From positions 101,070-165,069 of the forward strand of contig NZ_AEPB01000027.1 of assembly GCF_000189395.1 (NCBI RefSeq): 64,000 bases of DNA, read 5' to 3'. This stretch comes from Planococcus donghaensis MPA1U2 (lineage in GTDB: Bacteria; Bacillota; Bacilli; Bacillales_A; Planococcaceae). Under the pieces are notes generated by a model. The model did no database searches, was not told the DNA's origin, and saw only the letters and a program-made list of their open reading frames with translations. Below, one piece after another: positions 34,973 to 46,597 of this stretch (its first letter is position 1; each line of letters begins with the position of its first letter). Made by a program: the position numbers and the translations under genes.

Positions 34973-35920
34973 CTAAAAAGCCTCTGGAATCACATACTGT
35001 CGATCTTTAAAACTGCCGTGATAAGGCATTTTCATGCTCGCTAATAGCTTAGAAGCAATCGAAGGAGATGTGATTCCTGTAAAGTCGCGGAACTCTCGAT
35101 TGTTGATCGTCGTTTTGACCAAACTGCGGTATTGCCTGAGCGCATCAAGATGCGCGATAGGATCAAAGTGCTGGCAAATATTGCAACGCCATTTTCCACC
35201 GCGATACTGCAACAAGCAATACGGACAGTTGGGACATAACACGCCAGACGAAAACGAATCTGTAAGTCCGAGTGACACAAATGGTTTTATTGAATGTAGC
35301 ATAAGTAAGTTTTGCGCCAGGGCTTCAGTTTTTTTCTTAGATAACACATCGCGCGGATGACGAATCAACAATTGCTCCATGAGATGCGGCAATCCGGATG
35401 ACTGAATTATGATGCGGCTGCCTGCGCGAGATTGAATCACAGATGATGGGTACGTGAAAACGATGGCGCCGATTACTGGCAGCTGGATGCGTTGCTTGAG
35501 TAAAAACTGTTTCAACCATTTCTCGTGGCGGCACAATTGATCGTCGGGATTGTTCATGCCATCGATGCTGCCGTCTTTGTTGGTTCGGGAAAATTGCCTT
35601 AAAGTAGGATCGAAATTGAGCAAGCCGGAAATGCTTTTGATTTCTAGCGCAAGCACAAAACGACTAGTCACAAGAACACTATCAATTTGATGGGAAGACT
35701 TCTCTTTTTGGATGAATAAGTCGTGGATGAAATAATGCGGTAACGAGAGGTCGATTTCGTGCCAAAAGGAGTCAACGCGCAATTCGCCGTGGTAACCGGC
35801 GGTGATGCGACGAAGTTTTTCAGTCCAGTGGGGATATTGGGGATGGACGGTGGGCATTCGTTGAAGCAAACTTTCGAGTTGGAAAATTTCCGGGGGCTTG
35901 TTGCGTGTTTTAATGATCAA
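34973..35920 (-). CDS. NERD-domain protein with C-terminal zinc ribbon
   Basis: The 315-aa protein has an N-terminal nuclease-related NERD domain (about residues 35-155, with YHGELRVDSFW, the IDSVLVTSRFVLALEIKS core and FDPTLRQF). After a middle segment comes a zinc ribbon (CPNCPYCLLQYRGGKWRCNIC, about 235-255) and a helical tail. NERD proteins are thought to act on DNA; no member's role is certain. The TTG at 35920 follows AAAGGAGAGG. The longer open frame to 36109 is only array B translated in a 7-codon register, so I reject it. It is flanked on both sides by ACTGTC arrays in the same orientation. Confidence 0.85.
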   Translation of the reverse strand: MIIKTRNKPPEIFQLESLLQRMPTVHPQYPHWTEKLRRITAGYHGELRVDSFWHEIDLSLPHYFIHDLFIQKEKSSHQIDSVLVTSRFVLALEIKSISGLLNFDPTLRQFSRTNKDGSIDGMNNPDDQLCRHEKWLKQFLLKQRIQLPVIGAIVFTYPSSVIQSRAGSRIIIQSSGLPHLMEQLLIRHPRDVLSKKKTEALAQNLLMLHSIKPFVSLGLTDSFSSGVLCPNCPYCLLQYRGGKWRCNICQHFDPIAHLDALRQYRSLVKTTINNREFRDFTGITSPSIASKLLASMKMPYHGSFKDRQYVIPEAF

Positions 35921-36004
35921 TCGATCCTCTCCTTTATGTGAAATTACTTTAAATATAGCTAGAATTTGAGTGCTGTGCAAGAAGAATTTGAAGTAAATGG
36001 AAAT

Positions 36005-36093
36005 ACTGTCTGGAATGGTTGAAATACTGTCCAAATTGGTTAGAATACTGTCCGAATTCGACGGAATACTGTCCAAATCAAGAAAATACTGTC
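36005..36093 (+). repeat. 21-bp phased ACTGTC array B
   Basis: ACTGTC occurs at 36005, 36026, 36047, 36068 and 36088 (spacings 21, 21, 21, 20), the same spacing pattern as array A. The flanking bases are again AAAT/GAAT before and CRAAT after most cores. The last unit is ACTGTCCAACGCCCAAAAAC. It lies in the divergent region between the NERD gene and topB, so it may overlap promoters of either. Confidence 0.85.
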
Positions 36094-36174
36094 CAACGCC
36101 CAAAAACACCTCTCAAAAGCCAGTCCCAACAGAAAATGTTACAATAATCACAGTAGAAATGAGGGTGAATATAA

Positions 36175-38334
36175 ATGAAATCAATCGTTTTAGTAGAAAA
36201 GCCATCCGTTGCACGTGACATTGCGCGTGTATTAGGATGTGATCAAAAAGGCAACGGCTATTTAGAAGGCAAGCAGTATATTGTCACGTGGGCACTTGGC
36301 CATTTAGTGACGCATGCGCAACCAGAGCAATACAATAATGACTTTAAAGAATGGAAAATGGACACTTTGCCAATCATTCCAAAACCATTCAAGTTAGTGC
36401 CAATCAAACAATCAATGAAACAATTTAATGCAGTAAAATCCCAATTACAGCGCGGCGATGTAAAAGAAGTTATCATCGCAACAGACGCTGGCCGCGAAGG
36501 TGAGCTTGTCGCACGTTGGATTTTAGAAAAAACCAATACACGTAAACCAGTAAAGCGTTTATGGATTTCGTCGGTTACCGACAAAGCCATCAAGGACGGG
36601 TTCAATAACTTAAAAGACGGTCGCGCTTACGAAAATCTATATGCAGCAGCTGTTGCACGTGCAGAAGCGGATTGGGTTGTTGGCATTAATGCTACACGCG
36701 CGCTAACGGTTAAATACAATGCGCAATTATCAACAGGTCGCGTGCAAACGCCGACGCTTGCTATGATTGCGGAACGGGAAAAACAAATTCGCAATTTCCA
36801 GCCGAAACCGTATTACGGTATGCAAGCTATCACCGACCAAGCGACATTTACATGGACAGATGGAAACTCGACACAATCATTTGATAAAGAAAAAATCGAT
36901 AAGCTGTTCAATAAACTCGAAAACACGCATGAAGGTACTGTAACGGATATTAAAATTACGCCGAAACGTCAGCCTGCACCGCCTTTATTCGATTTAACGG
37001 AACTGCAGAAAGAAGCATATAAGCGCTATAGCTGGTCAGCAAAAGAAACGCTGAATACGCTGCAAAACTTGTACGAGCGATATAAAATCGTGACATACCC
37101 GCGTACTGATTCGAAGCATTTAACGAGCGATATGCGTGATACGTTAAAAGATCGCATCAAAGCCATACAAATGGGACCATACCGCAGTGCAGCTTCGATG
37201 ATTTTGAAAAACCCTGTAGCACCGCAAAAAGGCGTAATCGATGACGCGAAAGTTTCCGATCACCACGCGATTATCCCGACAGAAGAAACGCCGCCTTTAC
37301 ACGAGTTATCGGACAAAGAGCATAAATTATACGACATGATTGTCAAGCGTTTCCTCGCGGTATTTTATCCGCAATACGAATTTGATCAAACGACGGTCAA
37401 GTTAACGGCTGGCGAAGAAACATTCCAAGCGAAAGGCAATACGGTTCGCAATGAAGGCTGGAAACGCATTTACAAAGATGAAGGCGATGACAACGACACG
37501 ACATTACCAGCTTTTGAAAAAAATCAAAAGTTGACGCTTAAAGGTATTGCATTAACAGACGGCAAAACCAAGCCACCTGCTTTTTTCAATGAAGGAACGC
37601 TGCTAGGTGCTATGGAAAATCCAGCGCAGTTTATGAGCGGCGAAACAAAAGAAGTCATTCAAACACTAGGTGAAGCTGGTGGGCTGGGAACAGTCGCCAC
37701 ACGAGCTGACGTTATCGATAAATTATTCAATACGTTCTTGATTGAGAAAAAAGGCAAAGACTTAACGATTACGTCAAAAGGTCGTCAATTGCTTGAGCTC
37801 GTTCCAGAAGACTTAAAATCACCAAAACTTACGGCCGATTGGGAGCAGCAATTAACGAAAATTGCGAAAGGCCAATTGAAAAAAGAGCAGTTTATTACTG
37901 AGATGATCGCATTCGCTGAAAAATCGGTTTCCGATATTAAGAAGAGCGATAAGAAGTTTAAACATGATAACATCACCGGCAAAATGTGCCCGGACTGCGG
38001 CAAACCGCTTCTTGAAGTCAACGGCAAGCGTGGCAAGATGAATGTCTGTCAGGACCGTGAATGTGGTTATAAAAAGCAAGTAGCAATGCAAACCAATGCG
38101 CGCTGTCCGAATTGCCATAAAAAATTGGAATTGCAAGGTGAAGGAGATGGCAAGATTTTTGTTTGCAAATGCGGTCACCGTGAAAAACTGTCAGCATTTG
38201 AAAAACGCAAAAAATCCGGTCAATCCAAAGCCAATAAAAAAGACGTCAATAAATACTTAAAGCAACAAGACGAAGCACCGCAAAATACAGCAATGGCCGA
38301 AGCGTTAAAAAAATTACTAGGTCAAAGCGAATAG
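36175..38334 (+). CDS. topB: DNA topoisomerase III
   Basis: The 719-aa type IA topoisomerase begins with a TOPRIM domain (VLVEKPSVARDIARVLG, then IATDAGREGELVARWIL). The catalytic Tyr is in TYPRTDSKHL (about residue 310). Other core blocks are STGRVQTPTL, SDHHAIIPTE and GLGTVATRADVI. C-terminal Cys4-type zinc elements follow (CPDCGKPLLEV, CPNCHKKLEL). It decatenates DNA and resolves recombination or replication intermediates. An AGGGTGA ribosome site supports the ATG. The upstream region holds array B. Confidence 0.95.
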   Translation: MKSIVLVEKPSVARDIARVLGCDQKGNGYLEGKQYIVTWALGHLVTHAQPEQYNNDFKEWKMDTLPIIPKPFKLVPIKQSMKQFNAVKSQLQRGDVKEVIIATDAGREGELVARWILEKTNTRKPVKRLWISSVTDKAIKDGFNNLKDGRAYENLYAAAVARAEADWVVGINATRALTVKYNAQLSTGRVQTPTLAMIAEREKQIRNFQPKPYYGMQAITDQATFTWTDGNSTQSFDKEKIDKLFNKLENTHEGTVTDIKITPKRQPAPPLFDLTELQKEAYKRYSWSAKETLNTLQNLYERYKIVTYPRTDSKHLTSDMRDTLKDRIKAIQMGPYRSAASMILKNPVAPQKGVIDDAKVSDHHAIIPTEETPPLHELSDKEHKLYDMIVKRFLAVFYPQYEFDQTTVKLTAGEETFQAKGNTVRNEGWKRIYKDEGDDNDTTLPAFEKNQKLTLKGIALTDGKTKPPAFFNEGTLLGAMENPAQFMSGETKEVIQTLGEAGGLGTVATRADVIDKLFNTFLIEKKGKDLTITSKGRQLLELVPEDLKSPKLTADWEQQLTKIAKGQLKKEQFITEMIAFAEKSVSDIKKSDKKFKHDNITGKMCPDCGKPLLEVNGKRGKMNVCQDRECGYKKQVAMQTNARCPNCHKKLELQGEGDGKIFVCKCGHREKLSAFEKRKKSGQSKANKKDVNKYLKQQDEAPQNTAMAEALKKLLGQSE

Positions 38335-38398
38335 AATCCCTTTACAGATAATGGTATGCTGTGACTAACGAATCTTTTCAAAGCAAGGGGAAGATGTC

Positions 38399-38890
38399 AT
38401 GGCAAAAAAAATCGCAAAAACGAACGCCGCTCGTATACTCGACAAGGAAAAAATTCCGTATGAGCTACTCCATTATTCAGTAGAAGATGGCAAAGTGGAC
38501 GGAGTATCGGTAGCTGGTAAAATCGGTTATCCGCCAGAACTTGTCTATAAAACGCTTGTCGCATCAGGTGCATCAAAACAAATCTATGTTTTCGTGATTC
38601 CGGTAGCACAAGAATTAGACTTGAAAAAAGCAGCAAAAGCCGCCGATGAAAAGAAAATCGAAATGATTCCTGTAAAAGATATTTTGTCCTTAACAGGTTA
38701 TGTTCGAGGTGGTTGTTCACCTGTCGGAATGAAAAAACCATTTCCAACATTTGTGTCTGCAGAAGCCGAGCAATTGTCCGAGCTGATTGTTTCTGCCGGT
38801 AAAATCGGCATGCAGATAAAATTGTCACCAACTGAACTTGTGTCTGTAACAAAAGGTTATTTTGCTGAGTTGACCACACCAATTCAATAA
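38399..38890 (+). CDS. ybaK: YbaK/EbsC-type Cys-tRNA(Pro)/Cys-tRNA(Cys) deacylase
   Basis: The 163-aa protein matches the YbaK family throughout. NAARILDKEKIPYELLHY is near the start, followed by VYKTLVASG, the conserved Lys in the core and the loop YVRGGCSPVGMKK. It removes Cys (or other small amino acids) wrongly attached to tRNA(Pro). With the AlaX-type protein at 4.9 kb it is the second free-standing tRNA-editing factor in this window. Confidence 0.92.
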   Translation: MAKKIAKTNAARILDKEKIPYELLHYSVEDGKVDGVSVAGKIGYPPELVYKTLVASGASKQIYVFVIPVAQELDLKKAAKAADEKKIEMIPVKDILSLTGYVRGGCSPVGMKKPFPTFVSAEAEQLSELIVSAGKIGMQIKLSPTELVSVTKGYFAELTTPIQ

Positions 38891-38894
38891 AGCC

Positions 38895-38928
38895 TCCATC
38901 CATTCTTTCGTGAATGGATGGATTTTTC
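38895..38928 (+). terminator. Rho-independent terminator
   Basis: TCCATCCATTC pairs perfectly with GAATGGATGGA and is followed by T5, after ybaK. Confidence 0.85.
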
Positions 38929-38956
38929 ATATCAACATATAGAAAGAAGGATTTGA

Positions 38957-39598
38957 ATGAAGCGTTCGTTATTTTATCGCTGGTTGTTTTTTATTGTTGG
39001 ATTGATCGTTCTTGCTCTCGGGTTTACGATGACGATTAAAGGGAGCAAACTAGGCATTGGTCCATGGGATGTGTTGCATGTTGGCTTGTATCTGAATTTC
39101 GGACTGACGATTGGTACGTGGTCAGTTATTGCTGGGTTCACAATTATTGCGATTACAGCTTTCTTTACACGACAAGTTCCGCAAATCGGCACTTTTTTAA
39201 ACATGTTATTGGTTGGTATCTTTATTGATATTTTTAATTTTTTAATTCCAGACATTCACACGCTAGTGGGGCAAATAATAATCCTATCAGCGGGTATTGT
39301 CATTTCAGGGTATGGTGTAGGTCTTTATGTATCGCCCAAAATCGGTGCGGGTCCACGAGATAGCTTGATGATGCTACTTGTTCATAAAACTGGATTGAGT
39401 ATAAGTGTTGTTCGTGCGGGAATTGAAGTAGGCGTCGCATTGCTCGGGTGGTTACTCGGAGGACCGGTCGGCATAGGGACGATTGCCGTGGCATTATTGA
39501 CGGGCCGAATCGTTCAACAATCGTTACCACAATTTGAAAAACTGCTCGTAATTTTAATTGGCGATAAAGAAAAGCAACCGCATGTTCTTAAAGTTTAA
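38957..39598 (+). CDS. YczE/YitT-like integral membrane protein
   Basis: The 213-aa protein has five to six membrane helices. Conserved YczE-type loops include KGSKLGIGPWDVLHVGLYL near the first helix and SPKIGAGPRDSLMMLL later. The family has no confirmed transport substrate; B. subtilis YczE influences bacillaene and surfactin synthesis. It is monocistronic between two terminators. Confidence 0.8.
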   Translation: MKRSLFYRWLFFIVGLIVLALGFTMTIKGSKLGIGPWDVLHVGLYLNFGLTIGTWSVIAGFTIIAITAFFTRQVPQIGTFLNMLLVGIFIDIFNFLIPDIHTLVGQIIILSAGIVISGYGVGLYVSPKIGAGPRDSLMMLLVHKTGLSISVVRAGIEVGVALLGWLLGGPVGIGTIAVALLTGRIVQQSLPQFEKLLVILIGDKEKQPHVLKV

Positions 39599-39603
39599 AA
39601 CAA

Positions 39604-39632
39604 AGTCAGGCATATGAGCCTGGCTTTTTTTT
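39604..39632 (+). terminator. Rho-independent terminator
   Basis: AGTCAGGC pairs with GCCTGGCT (one G-U pair) and ends in a T8 run, after the YczE-like gene. Confidence 0.8.
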
Positions 39633-39666
39633 CATGGAAAAGAATAAGCGACTTTCATCTCAATAC

Positions 39667-39695
39667 TTGAAACCTTTAAAGCAATATGATTTAAT
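39667..39695 (+). promoter_or_regulatory. Sigma-A promoter of the yrrT-luxS-mccAB operon
   Basis: TTGAAA (39667-39672) and TTTAAT (39690-39695) are separated by 17 bp, about 50 bp upstream of yrrT. The stretch between the -10 and the ribosome site is AT-rich and could hold a CymR-type operator, as in B. subtilis, but I cannot match a box with certainty. Confidence 0.6.
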
Positions 39696-39745
39696 AAAAC
39701 CTAGTAAGTCTATTGGTTTTGTATAAAAACCTGAGGAGGCATTTT

Positions 39746-40381
39746 ATGGGTCGTGAGTTTGTAGAGATATTTGATGAATGGGTTCATACGTACGATGAAT
39801 CAGTTAATGGAAGTGACGAAGAATATAAAGATGTCTTCTTAAAATATAACGAAATTTTACAGGCAGTTGCTGAGGCAGCTATTGGACCTGTCATAGAATT
39901 TGGCGTTGGTACGGGCAATTTGACGAAAAAATTACTTGAGCGAAATCTAGAGGTAGTAGGAGTCGAACCAAACCAAGCTATGCGGCAAGTGGCCGCTCAA
40001 AAAATGCCGGATTTACCCGTAATAGACGGAGATTTTTTGGAGTTTGACACACCAATTTCGGCGCAAAGTTTTGTAAGTTCCTACGCATTTCATCATTTAA
40101 CAGATGCAGAAAAAGCGCAGGCATTTCAGATTTACGCCGAAAAGCTGCCAGCTGGCGGTAAAGTGATTTTTGCGGATACCATGTTTGATACAGAACAAAG
40201 CAAACAAGAAATGATTGCTTTTGAACAAGCAAGAGGTCATTTTAATTTAGTAGAAGATTTGAACCGTGAATACTATACAACGATTCCGAACTTAAAAGAG
40301 TTGATCACAAAAGCAGGGTTTACCGTAAACTTGTCGAAGATGAACAACTACGTCTTTCTGATAGAAGCAACTAAAATTTAA
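39746..40381 (+). CDS. yrrT: SAM-dependent methyltransferase YrrT
   Basis: The 211-aa class I methyltransferase has the SAM loop VIEFGVGTGNLTKKLLE, the acidic motif VVGVEPNQAM and IDGDFLEFD. It is the first gene of a sulfur operon, as yrrT is in B. subtilis, where it precedes mtnN, mccA and mccB. The methyl acceptor is unknown; its by-product, S-adenosylhomocysteine, would feed the downstream enzymes. The ATG at 39746 has a GAGGAGG ribosome site. An ATG-like extension to 39713 has no such site. Confidence 0.85.
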   Translation: MGREFVEIFDEWVHTYDESVNGSDEEYKDVFLKYNEILQAVAEAAIGPVIEFGVGTGNLTKKLLERNLEVVGVEPNQAMRQVAAQKMPDLPVIDGDFLEFDTPISAQSFVSSYAFHHLTDAEKAQAFQIYAEKLPAGGKVIFADTMFDTEQSKQEMIAFEQARGHFNLVEDLNREYYTTIPNLKELITKAGFTVNLSKMNNYVFLIEATKI

Positions 40382-40393
40382 GGAGCGATAGAG

Positions 40394-40867
40394 ATGAAAA
40401 AAATGAATGTTGAAAGCTTTAACTTAGATCACACAAAAGTAGCGGCACCGTATGTCCGTTTAGCAGGGGAAAAAACAGGAGTTAAAGGCGATACCATTCG
40501 CAAATACGATATCCGATTCAAGCAGCCAAACAAAGAATATATGGACATGCCTGGTCTTCATTCTCTTGAACACATGATGGCTGAACACAGCCGTAATCAC
40601 TCAGATGACATCGTTGATATCGGACCAATGGGTTGCCAAACAGGTTTTTATTTATCTGTTATTAATTTGGATGATTATGATGAAATCCTTCACATTTTAG
40701 AAAATACATTAAAAGATGTCTTAGGAGCAGACGAAGTGCCAGCGTGCAATGAAGTGCAATGCGGTTGGGCTGCGAGCCATAGTTTAGAAGGCGCGAAAGA
40801 ATTAGCACGTGAAATGTTAGCGAAAAAAGATCAATGGACTCAAGTATTCGCTGAAGAAACGAACTAA
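40394..40867 (+). CDS. luxS: S-ribosylhomocysteine lyase
   Basis: The 157-aa enzyme has the metal-binding HxxEH ([10 protein letters not shown], His56 and His60), the catalytic region [10 protein letters not shown] and the third ligand in [10 protein letters not shown]. LuxS cleaves S-ribosylhomocysteine to homocysteine and DPD, the precursor of autoinducer-2. Here it sits 12 bp after yrrT and 11 bp before mccA, where B. subtilis has mtnN. The product homocysteine is the substrate of the next enzyme. Confidence 0.97.
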   Translation: MKKMNVESFNLDHTKVAAPYVRLAGEKTGVKGDTIRKYDIRFKQPNKEYMDMPGLHSLEHMMAEHSRNHSDDIVDIGPMGCQTGFYLSVINLDDYDEILHILENTLKDVLGADEVPACNEVQCGWAASHSLEGAKELAREMLAKKDQWTQVFAEETN

Positions 40868-40878
40868 GGAGAATATCG

Positions 40879-42944
<2,066 letters not shown>

Positions 42945-42948
42945 AAGG

Positions 42949-42976
42949 AAGTCGCCATAATCGGCGGCTTTTTTAT
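42949..42976 (+). terminator. Rho-independent terminator
   Basis: AAGTCGCC pairs with GGCGGCTT (one G-U pair) and is followed by a T-rich run, ending the sulfur operon. Confidence 0.8.
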
Positions 42977-43146
42977 TTTTTTATTAAATTTCAACTTTCA
43001 AATCTAATGAGATGGACAAAAATGTAAAACATATTACACATAATTTCGATACACGAAACATATCTTCTTCCTCATTTTTCTGGTTAAGCTCTCATGTTAT
43101 GATTTTAATAGTATTAATATTCTGACATTTCGAGAGGGGAAATACG

Positions 43147-45243
43147 ATGAAGAACAGCAAATGGGTATCAATTTTATCAGCTAGTGCTTTAACGTTATCT
43201 TTAATGGCACCAGCAGCAATAGCGGCACCAAGCGAGACCGTACCATCCATAAATGATTGGAACAGCGAAAGGTACGGAGAACGAATTGATATTGATGGCA
43301 ACTTGAATAAACTGTCACAAGATGCCGACTTCCAAAAAGAAGCGGAGAAAAAGATAAAAGCACAAGCAGATGAAGTAGGAAACGAAGACGCTGATGCCGC
43401 GGCAGATGGAACATTTACATACGATGGCGGTACCAAGAAGTTTTTAAATCGCAACTTATCTTTTAAAGATTTCACACTTAGAAGTATTGGGGACAATGTA
43501 GAAATTTGGGTAGCGAATGACTTGTCATACGGTCCAAACAATCCAAAACCGGCTGACGTCGTCACACAAGCACAAGTAGATAAACTCCGCGACGAATTCG
43601 ACAGCAATATTTATCCGACAGCAACTGAGTTTTTTGGGATGCCTGAGTCATTAGACGGCTCAAATTCGCCACTTCCTGGTCTGGTTGGTCTGCCTGATGA
43701 TTATTACGAGGGTTCTGACAAAATTATTATGCTTGTTGATAATGTGCAAGATGAAGGTTGGGATAATCCAAGTTATCCGTTTTTCGTTGCCGGATTTTTT
43801 TGGCAAACACTTGAAAACTACATCGATCGCAATATTGTCACGATCGATACAAATTCATGGGATACGCGTTTAGAAAGTACTTTCTTCGGAACAACTATTC
43901 ATGAATTGCAACATTTAATTCAAGCGGATAATGACGGTGCTGAAGAAAGTTGGTTAAATGAAGGGATGTCGACGTTCTCTGAATACCTTGGGGGCTATGG
44001 TCACGGGGAAGGATCAATCAATTTCTACTTGGATCATCCGGAAAACTCGTTAGTAAATTGGGATGAACATGGAACGGCCGCAACAGGACCAGAAACGATT
44101 GCGGACTATGGTCAAGTTTATTTGTTTACATTGTATATGTACGATAAATTTGGCAAAGAATTTATTCGTGAATTAGCAACAGATGGCACAAGCCAAGGCA
44201 TCACTAGTGTCGAAAAAGTATTACAAGATAACGCTACGAACAAAACATTTACAGAAGTATATCAAAACTTCATGACGGCTTTGACATTAGATAATTCAAA
44301 TGTCAGCAGCGATTACAATTTCGATAGCATTGACTTACGAGAGCTACCAGTCGGTAACGAGGGAGCAGTAAGAGGCAAAACAGTAGACTTTGAAAAAGCA
44401 AAAACCTTTGAAAAAGAAGGCGTTCCGGCATGGGGCGGCGACTTTAAAGAATTTAACTTTAGCAAAGATGTCCGAGGATTAGAATTTGATGGCGTTGACT
44501 TCCTTCCTTTACAGTGGAAGTCAGTAGCAGATCCTAAAGATTCTGGTGAACAAGTATTGCATGCCGATAATGGCGATGAAGCAGATCAAGCATTAATCTT
44601 TGGTGCCACGGTTCCTGCTACTAACGCAACATTAACATTTGATCATTTCTACGATATTGAAGAACAGTGGGATTACGGTATGGTTCAAGTATCAACAGAC
44701 AATGGCGATACGTGGACTTCTCTTGAAAATGAAAACACACGCAGTGATGTAGTTGAAGAAGGTTACCCAACTATCAAAGAAAACGTTCCTGGATTCACGG
44801 GAACAAATGGGGATTGGACAACTGAAACCTTTGACTTATCAGCTTATGCAGGTCAAGATGTTCTTGTTTCGTTCCGTAACTTAACGGACTGGGGTTCGAA
44901 TGAAGCTGGCTGGTTTGTTAAAGATATTCAACTAGGCAATTTCTCAGCAGATGGAACATCAACAGATGCATTCCAGTCTCTTGGCCAACTAAAAGGTGAA
45001 TACGTAGACTTTACAACGACATTCATCCAAACGAAGAAAAATGGCAAAGAACGTGTTTTCCACGTTGACCCATACAACGTGACAGATAAACAAGCACTCG
45101 ATCTTCAACAAGTTCTGCGCGAGGGCAATGTGAAAATGATTACTTCATATGCTGCAGAAGCTGGACAACGAGAAGCAAAAGAATTCACGTATGAAGTACA
45201 GTACAAAACAAAAAATCCTAAAGCAAGCAAAAATAAGAAATAA
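43147..45243 (+). CDS. Secreted M6 family metalloprotease (immune inhibitor A-like)
   Basis: The 698-aa protein has a clear signal peptide (cut after AAIAAPSE, about residue 28) and a propeptide. The zinc site is HELQHLIQ (about residue 252), followed by the Glu ligand region WLNEGMSTFSEYLGG. The C-terminal part (about residues 430-605) is a beta-sandwich, MAM-like region (WFVKDIQLG) seen in InhA proteases. It is somewhat shorter than Bacillus InhA. It probably degrades extracellular proteins. It is monocistronic, between a terminator and a perfect palindrome. Confidence 0.9.
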   Translation: MKNSKWVSILSASALTLSLMAPAAIAAPSETVPSINDWNSERYGERIDIDGNLNKLSQDADFQKEAEKKIKAQADEVGNEDADAAADGTFTYDGGTKKFLNRNLSFKDFTLRSIGDNVEIWVANDLSYGPNNPKPADVVTQAQVDKLRDEFDSNIYPTATEFFGMPESLDGSNSPLPGLVGLPDDYYEGSDKIIMLVDNVQDEGWDNPSYPFFVAGFFWQTLENYIDRNIVTIDTNSWDTRLESTFFGTTIHELQHLIQADNDGAEESWLNEGMSTFSEYLGGYGHGEGSINFYLDHPENSLVNWDEHGTAATGPETIADYGQVYLFTLYMYDKFGKEFIRELATDGTSQGITSVEKVLQDNATNKTFTEVYQNFMTALTLDNSNVSSDYNFDSIDLRELPVGNEGAVRGKTVDFEKAKTFEKEGVPAWGGDFKEFNFSKDVRGLEFDGVDFLPLQWKSVADPKDSGEQVLHADNGDEADQALIFGATVPATNATLTFDHFYDIEEQWDYGMVQVSTDNGDTWTSLENENTRSDVVEEGYPTIKENVPGFTGTNGDWTTETFDLSAYAGQDVLVSFRNLTDWGSNEAGWFVKDIQLGNFSADGTSTDAFQSLGQLKGEYVDFTTTFIQTKKNGKERVFHVDPYNVTDKQALDLQQVLREGNVKMITSYAAEAGQREAKEFTYEVQYKTKNPKASKNKK

Positions 45244-45246
45244 GTT

Positions 45247-45271
45247 AAAAGCGGACCGCGGTCCGCTTTTT
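45247..45271 (+). terminator. Perfectly palindromic terminator
   Basis: A 24-bp perfect palindrome (AAAAGCGGACCG and its complement, 45247-45270) ends in T5. As RNA it forms a 10-bp stem with a CGCG tetraloop, just after the metalloprotease gene. Confidence 0.85.
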
Positions 45272-45335
45272 CTTTTGGAAAAAATGGCCGTATGTTAAGA
45301 TAGATACAGAATTTTGTTTTGAAAGGAAGAGGACA

Positions 45336-46526
45336 TTGTCAAAAAAACTAGATGCATTTTTAGATGAGAACTTAACAGAATTAAAAGAGCAAGGTCTTTA
45401 TAACGAAATTGATCCAGTTGAAGGACCAAACGGCGCGATTATCAAAGTGCGCGGCAAAGAACTAATCAACCTTTCTTCAAACAACTACTTAGGTCTTGCG
45501 ACGAACGAAGACTTGAAACAAGTAGCAAAAGACGCAATCGATCAATACGGTGTTGGAGCAGGTGCTGTTCGTACGATTAACGGCACACTTGACCTACATG
45601 TGAAGTTAGAAGAAAAGCTTGCTGAATTCAAAGGAACAGAAGCAGCAATTTCCTATCAATCTGGATTTAATTGCAACATGGCTGCCATTTCAGCGGTAAT
45701 GGATAAAAATGATGCGATTCTTTCGGATCAGTTAAACCATGCTTCAATCATTGATGGCTGCCGCTTGTCAAAAGCGAAAATCATCGCTTTTAAACATTCG
45801 GACATGGAAGATTTGCGCATGAAGGCAAAAGAAGCAACAGAATCTGGTCTTTACAATAAAGTGATGGTCATCACAGACGGCGTCTTCTCAATGGATGGTG
45901 ATATTGCCAAACTTCCAGAAATCGTTGAAATCGCAAAAGAGTTTGATTTAATTACGTATGTGGATGATGCACACGGATCAGGCGTAACGGGCAAAGGAAA
46001 AGGAACTGTGAAGCATTTCGGTCTTGAAAAAGAAATCGATATGCAAATGGGGACTTTGTCTAAAGCAGTCGGCGTTGTCGGCGGTTATGTAGCCGGCAAG
46101 AAAAACTTAATCGACTGGTTGAAAGTTCGCTCACGTCCATTCTTGTTCTCAACAGCGGTAACTCCAGGAGACGTTGCAGCGATTACAGCAGCTGTTCAAA
46201 TGATTATCGACTCAACTGAATTGCACGATAAGCTATGGGACAATGGAGACTACTTGAAAAAAGGTCTAGACGCTTTAGGCTTTGACATTGGTCATTCAGA
46301 AACGCCAATCACACCTTGTATCATTGGCGACGAGAAGCTTACACAAGAATTCTCGAAACGTTTGTTTGAAGAAGGCGTATATGCAAAATCAATCGTCTTT
46401 CCAACGGTTCCAAAAGGCACTGGCCGCGTACGTAACATGCCGACAGCGGCTCACACGAAAGAAATGTTAGATGAAGCCATCGCGACTTACGAAAAAGTCG
46501 GCAAAGAATTAGGCGTTATCAACTAA
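45336..46526 (+). CDS. kbl: Glycine C-acetyltransferase (2-amino-3-ketobutyrate CoA ligase)
   Basis: The 396-aa alpha-oxoamine synthase has [11 protein letters not shown], the PLP-stacking His in [24 protein letters not shown] and the Schiff-base Lys in [14 protein letters not shown]. It splits 2-amino-3-oxobutyrate with CoA into glycine and acetyl-CoA, the second step of threonine degradation. The start is TTG (45336) after AGGAAGAGG. The first-step enzyme, an SDR-type threonine dehydrogenase, is encoded 5.4 kb downstream rather than next door. Confidence 0.94.
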   Translation: MSKKLDAFLDENLTELKEQGLYNEIDPVEGPNGAIIKVRGKELINLSSNNYLGLATNEDLKQVAKDAIDQYGVGAGAVRTINGTLDLHVKLEEKLAEFKGTEAAISYQSGFNCNMAAISAVMDKNDAILSDQLNHASIIDGCRLSKAKIIAFKHSDMEDLRMKAKEATESGLYNKVMVITDGVFSMDGDIAKLPEIVEIAKEFDLITYVDDAHGSGVTGKGKGTVKHFGLEKEIDMQMGTLSKAVGVVGGYVAGKKNLIDWLKVRSRPFLFSTAVTPGDVAAITAAVQMIIDSTELHDKLWDNGDYLKKGLDALGFDIGHSETPITPCIIGDEKLTQEFSKRLFEEGVYAKSIVFPTVPKGTGRVRNMPTAAHTKEMLDEAIATYEKVGKELGVIN

Positions 46527-46533
46527 TAAAACA

Positions 46534-46578
46534 AAAAACACGCCAAGCGGTCACTATCATGCCGCTTGGCGTGTTTTT
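46534..46578. terminator. Strong bidirectional terminator
   Basis: A 17-bp perfect stem (AAAAACACGCCAAGCGG and its complement) with an 11-nt loop follows kbl and precedes array C. Confidence 0.9.
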
Positions 46579-46597
46579 ATTTCCAAATAAAGGCGAT

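Noticed and set aside
34878-36093. CRISPR array reading of the ACTGTC repeats
   Set aside because: The repeated core is only about 6-13 bp with a 20-21-bp period, there are no unique spacers of 30 bp or more, and no cas genes are nearby.
34973-36109. 378-aa version of the NERD protein
   Set aside because: The extra N-terminal residues are array B in translation; a good ribosome site and TTG at 35920 give a 315-aa protein that keeps the whole NERD domain.
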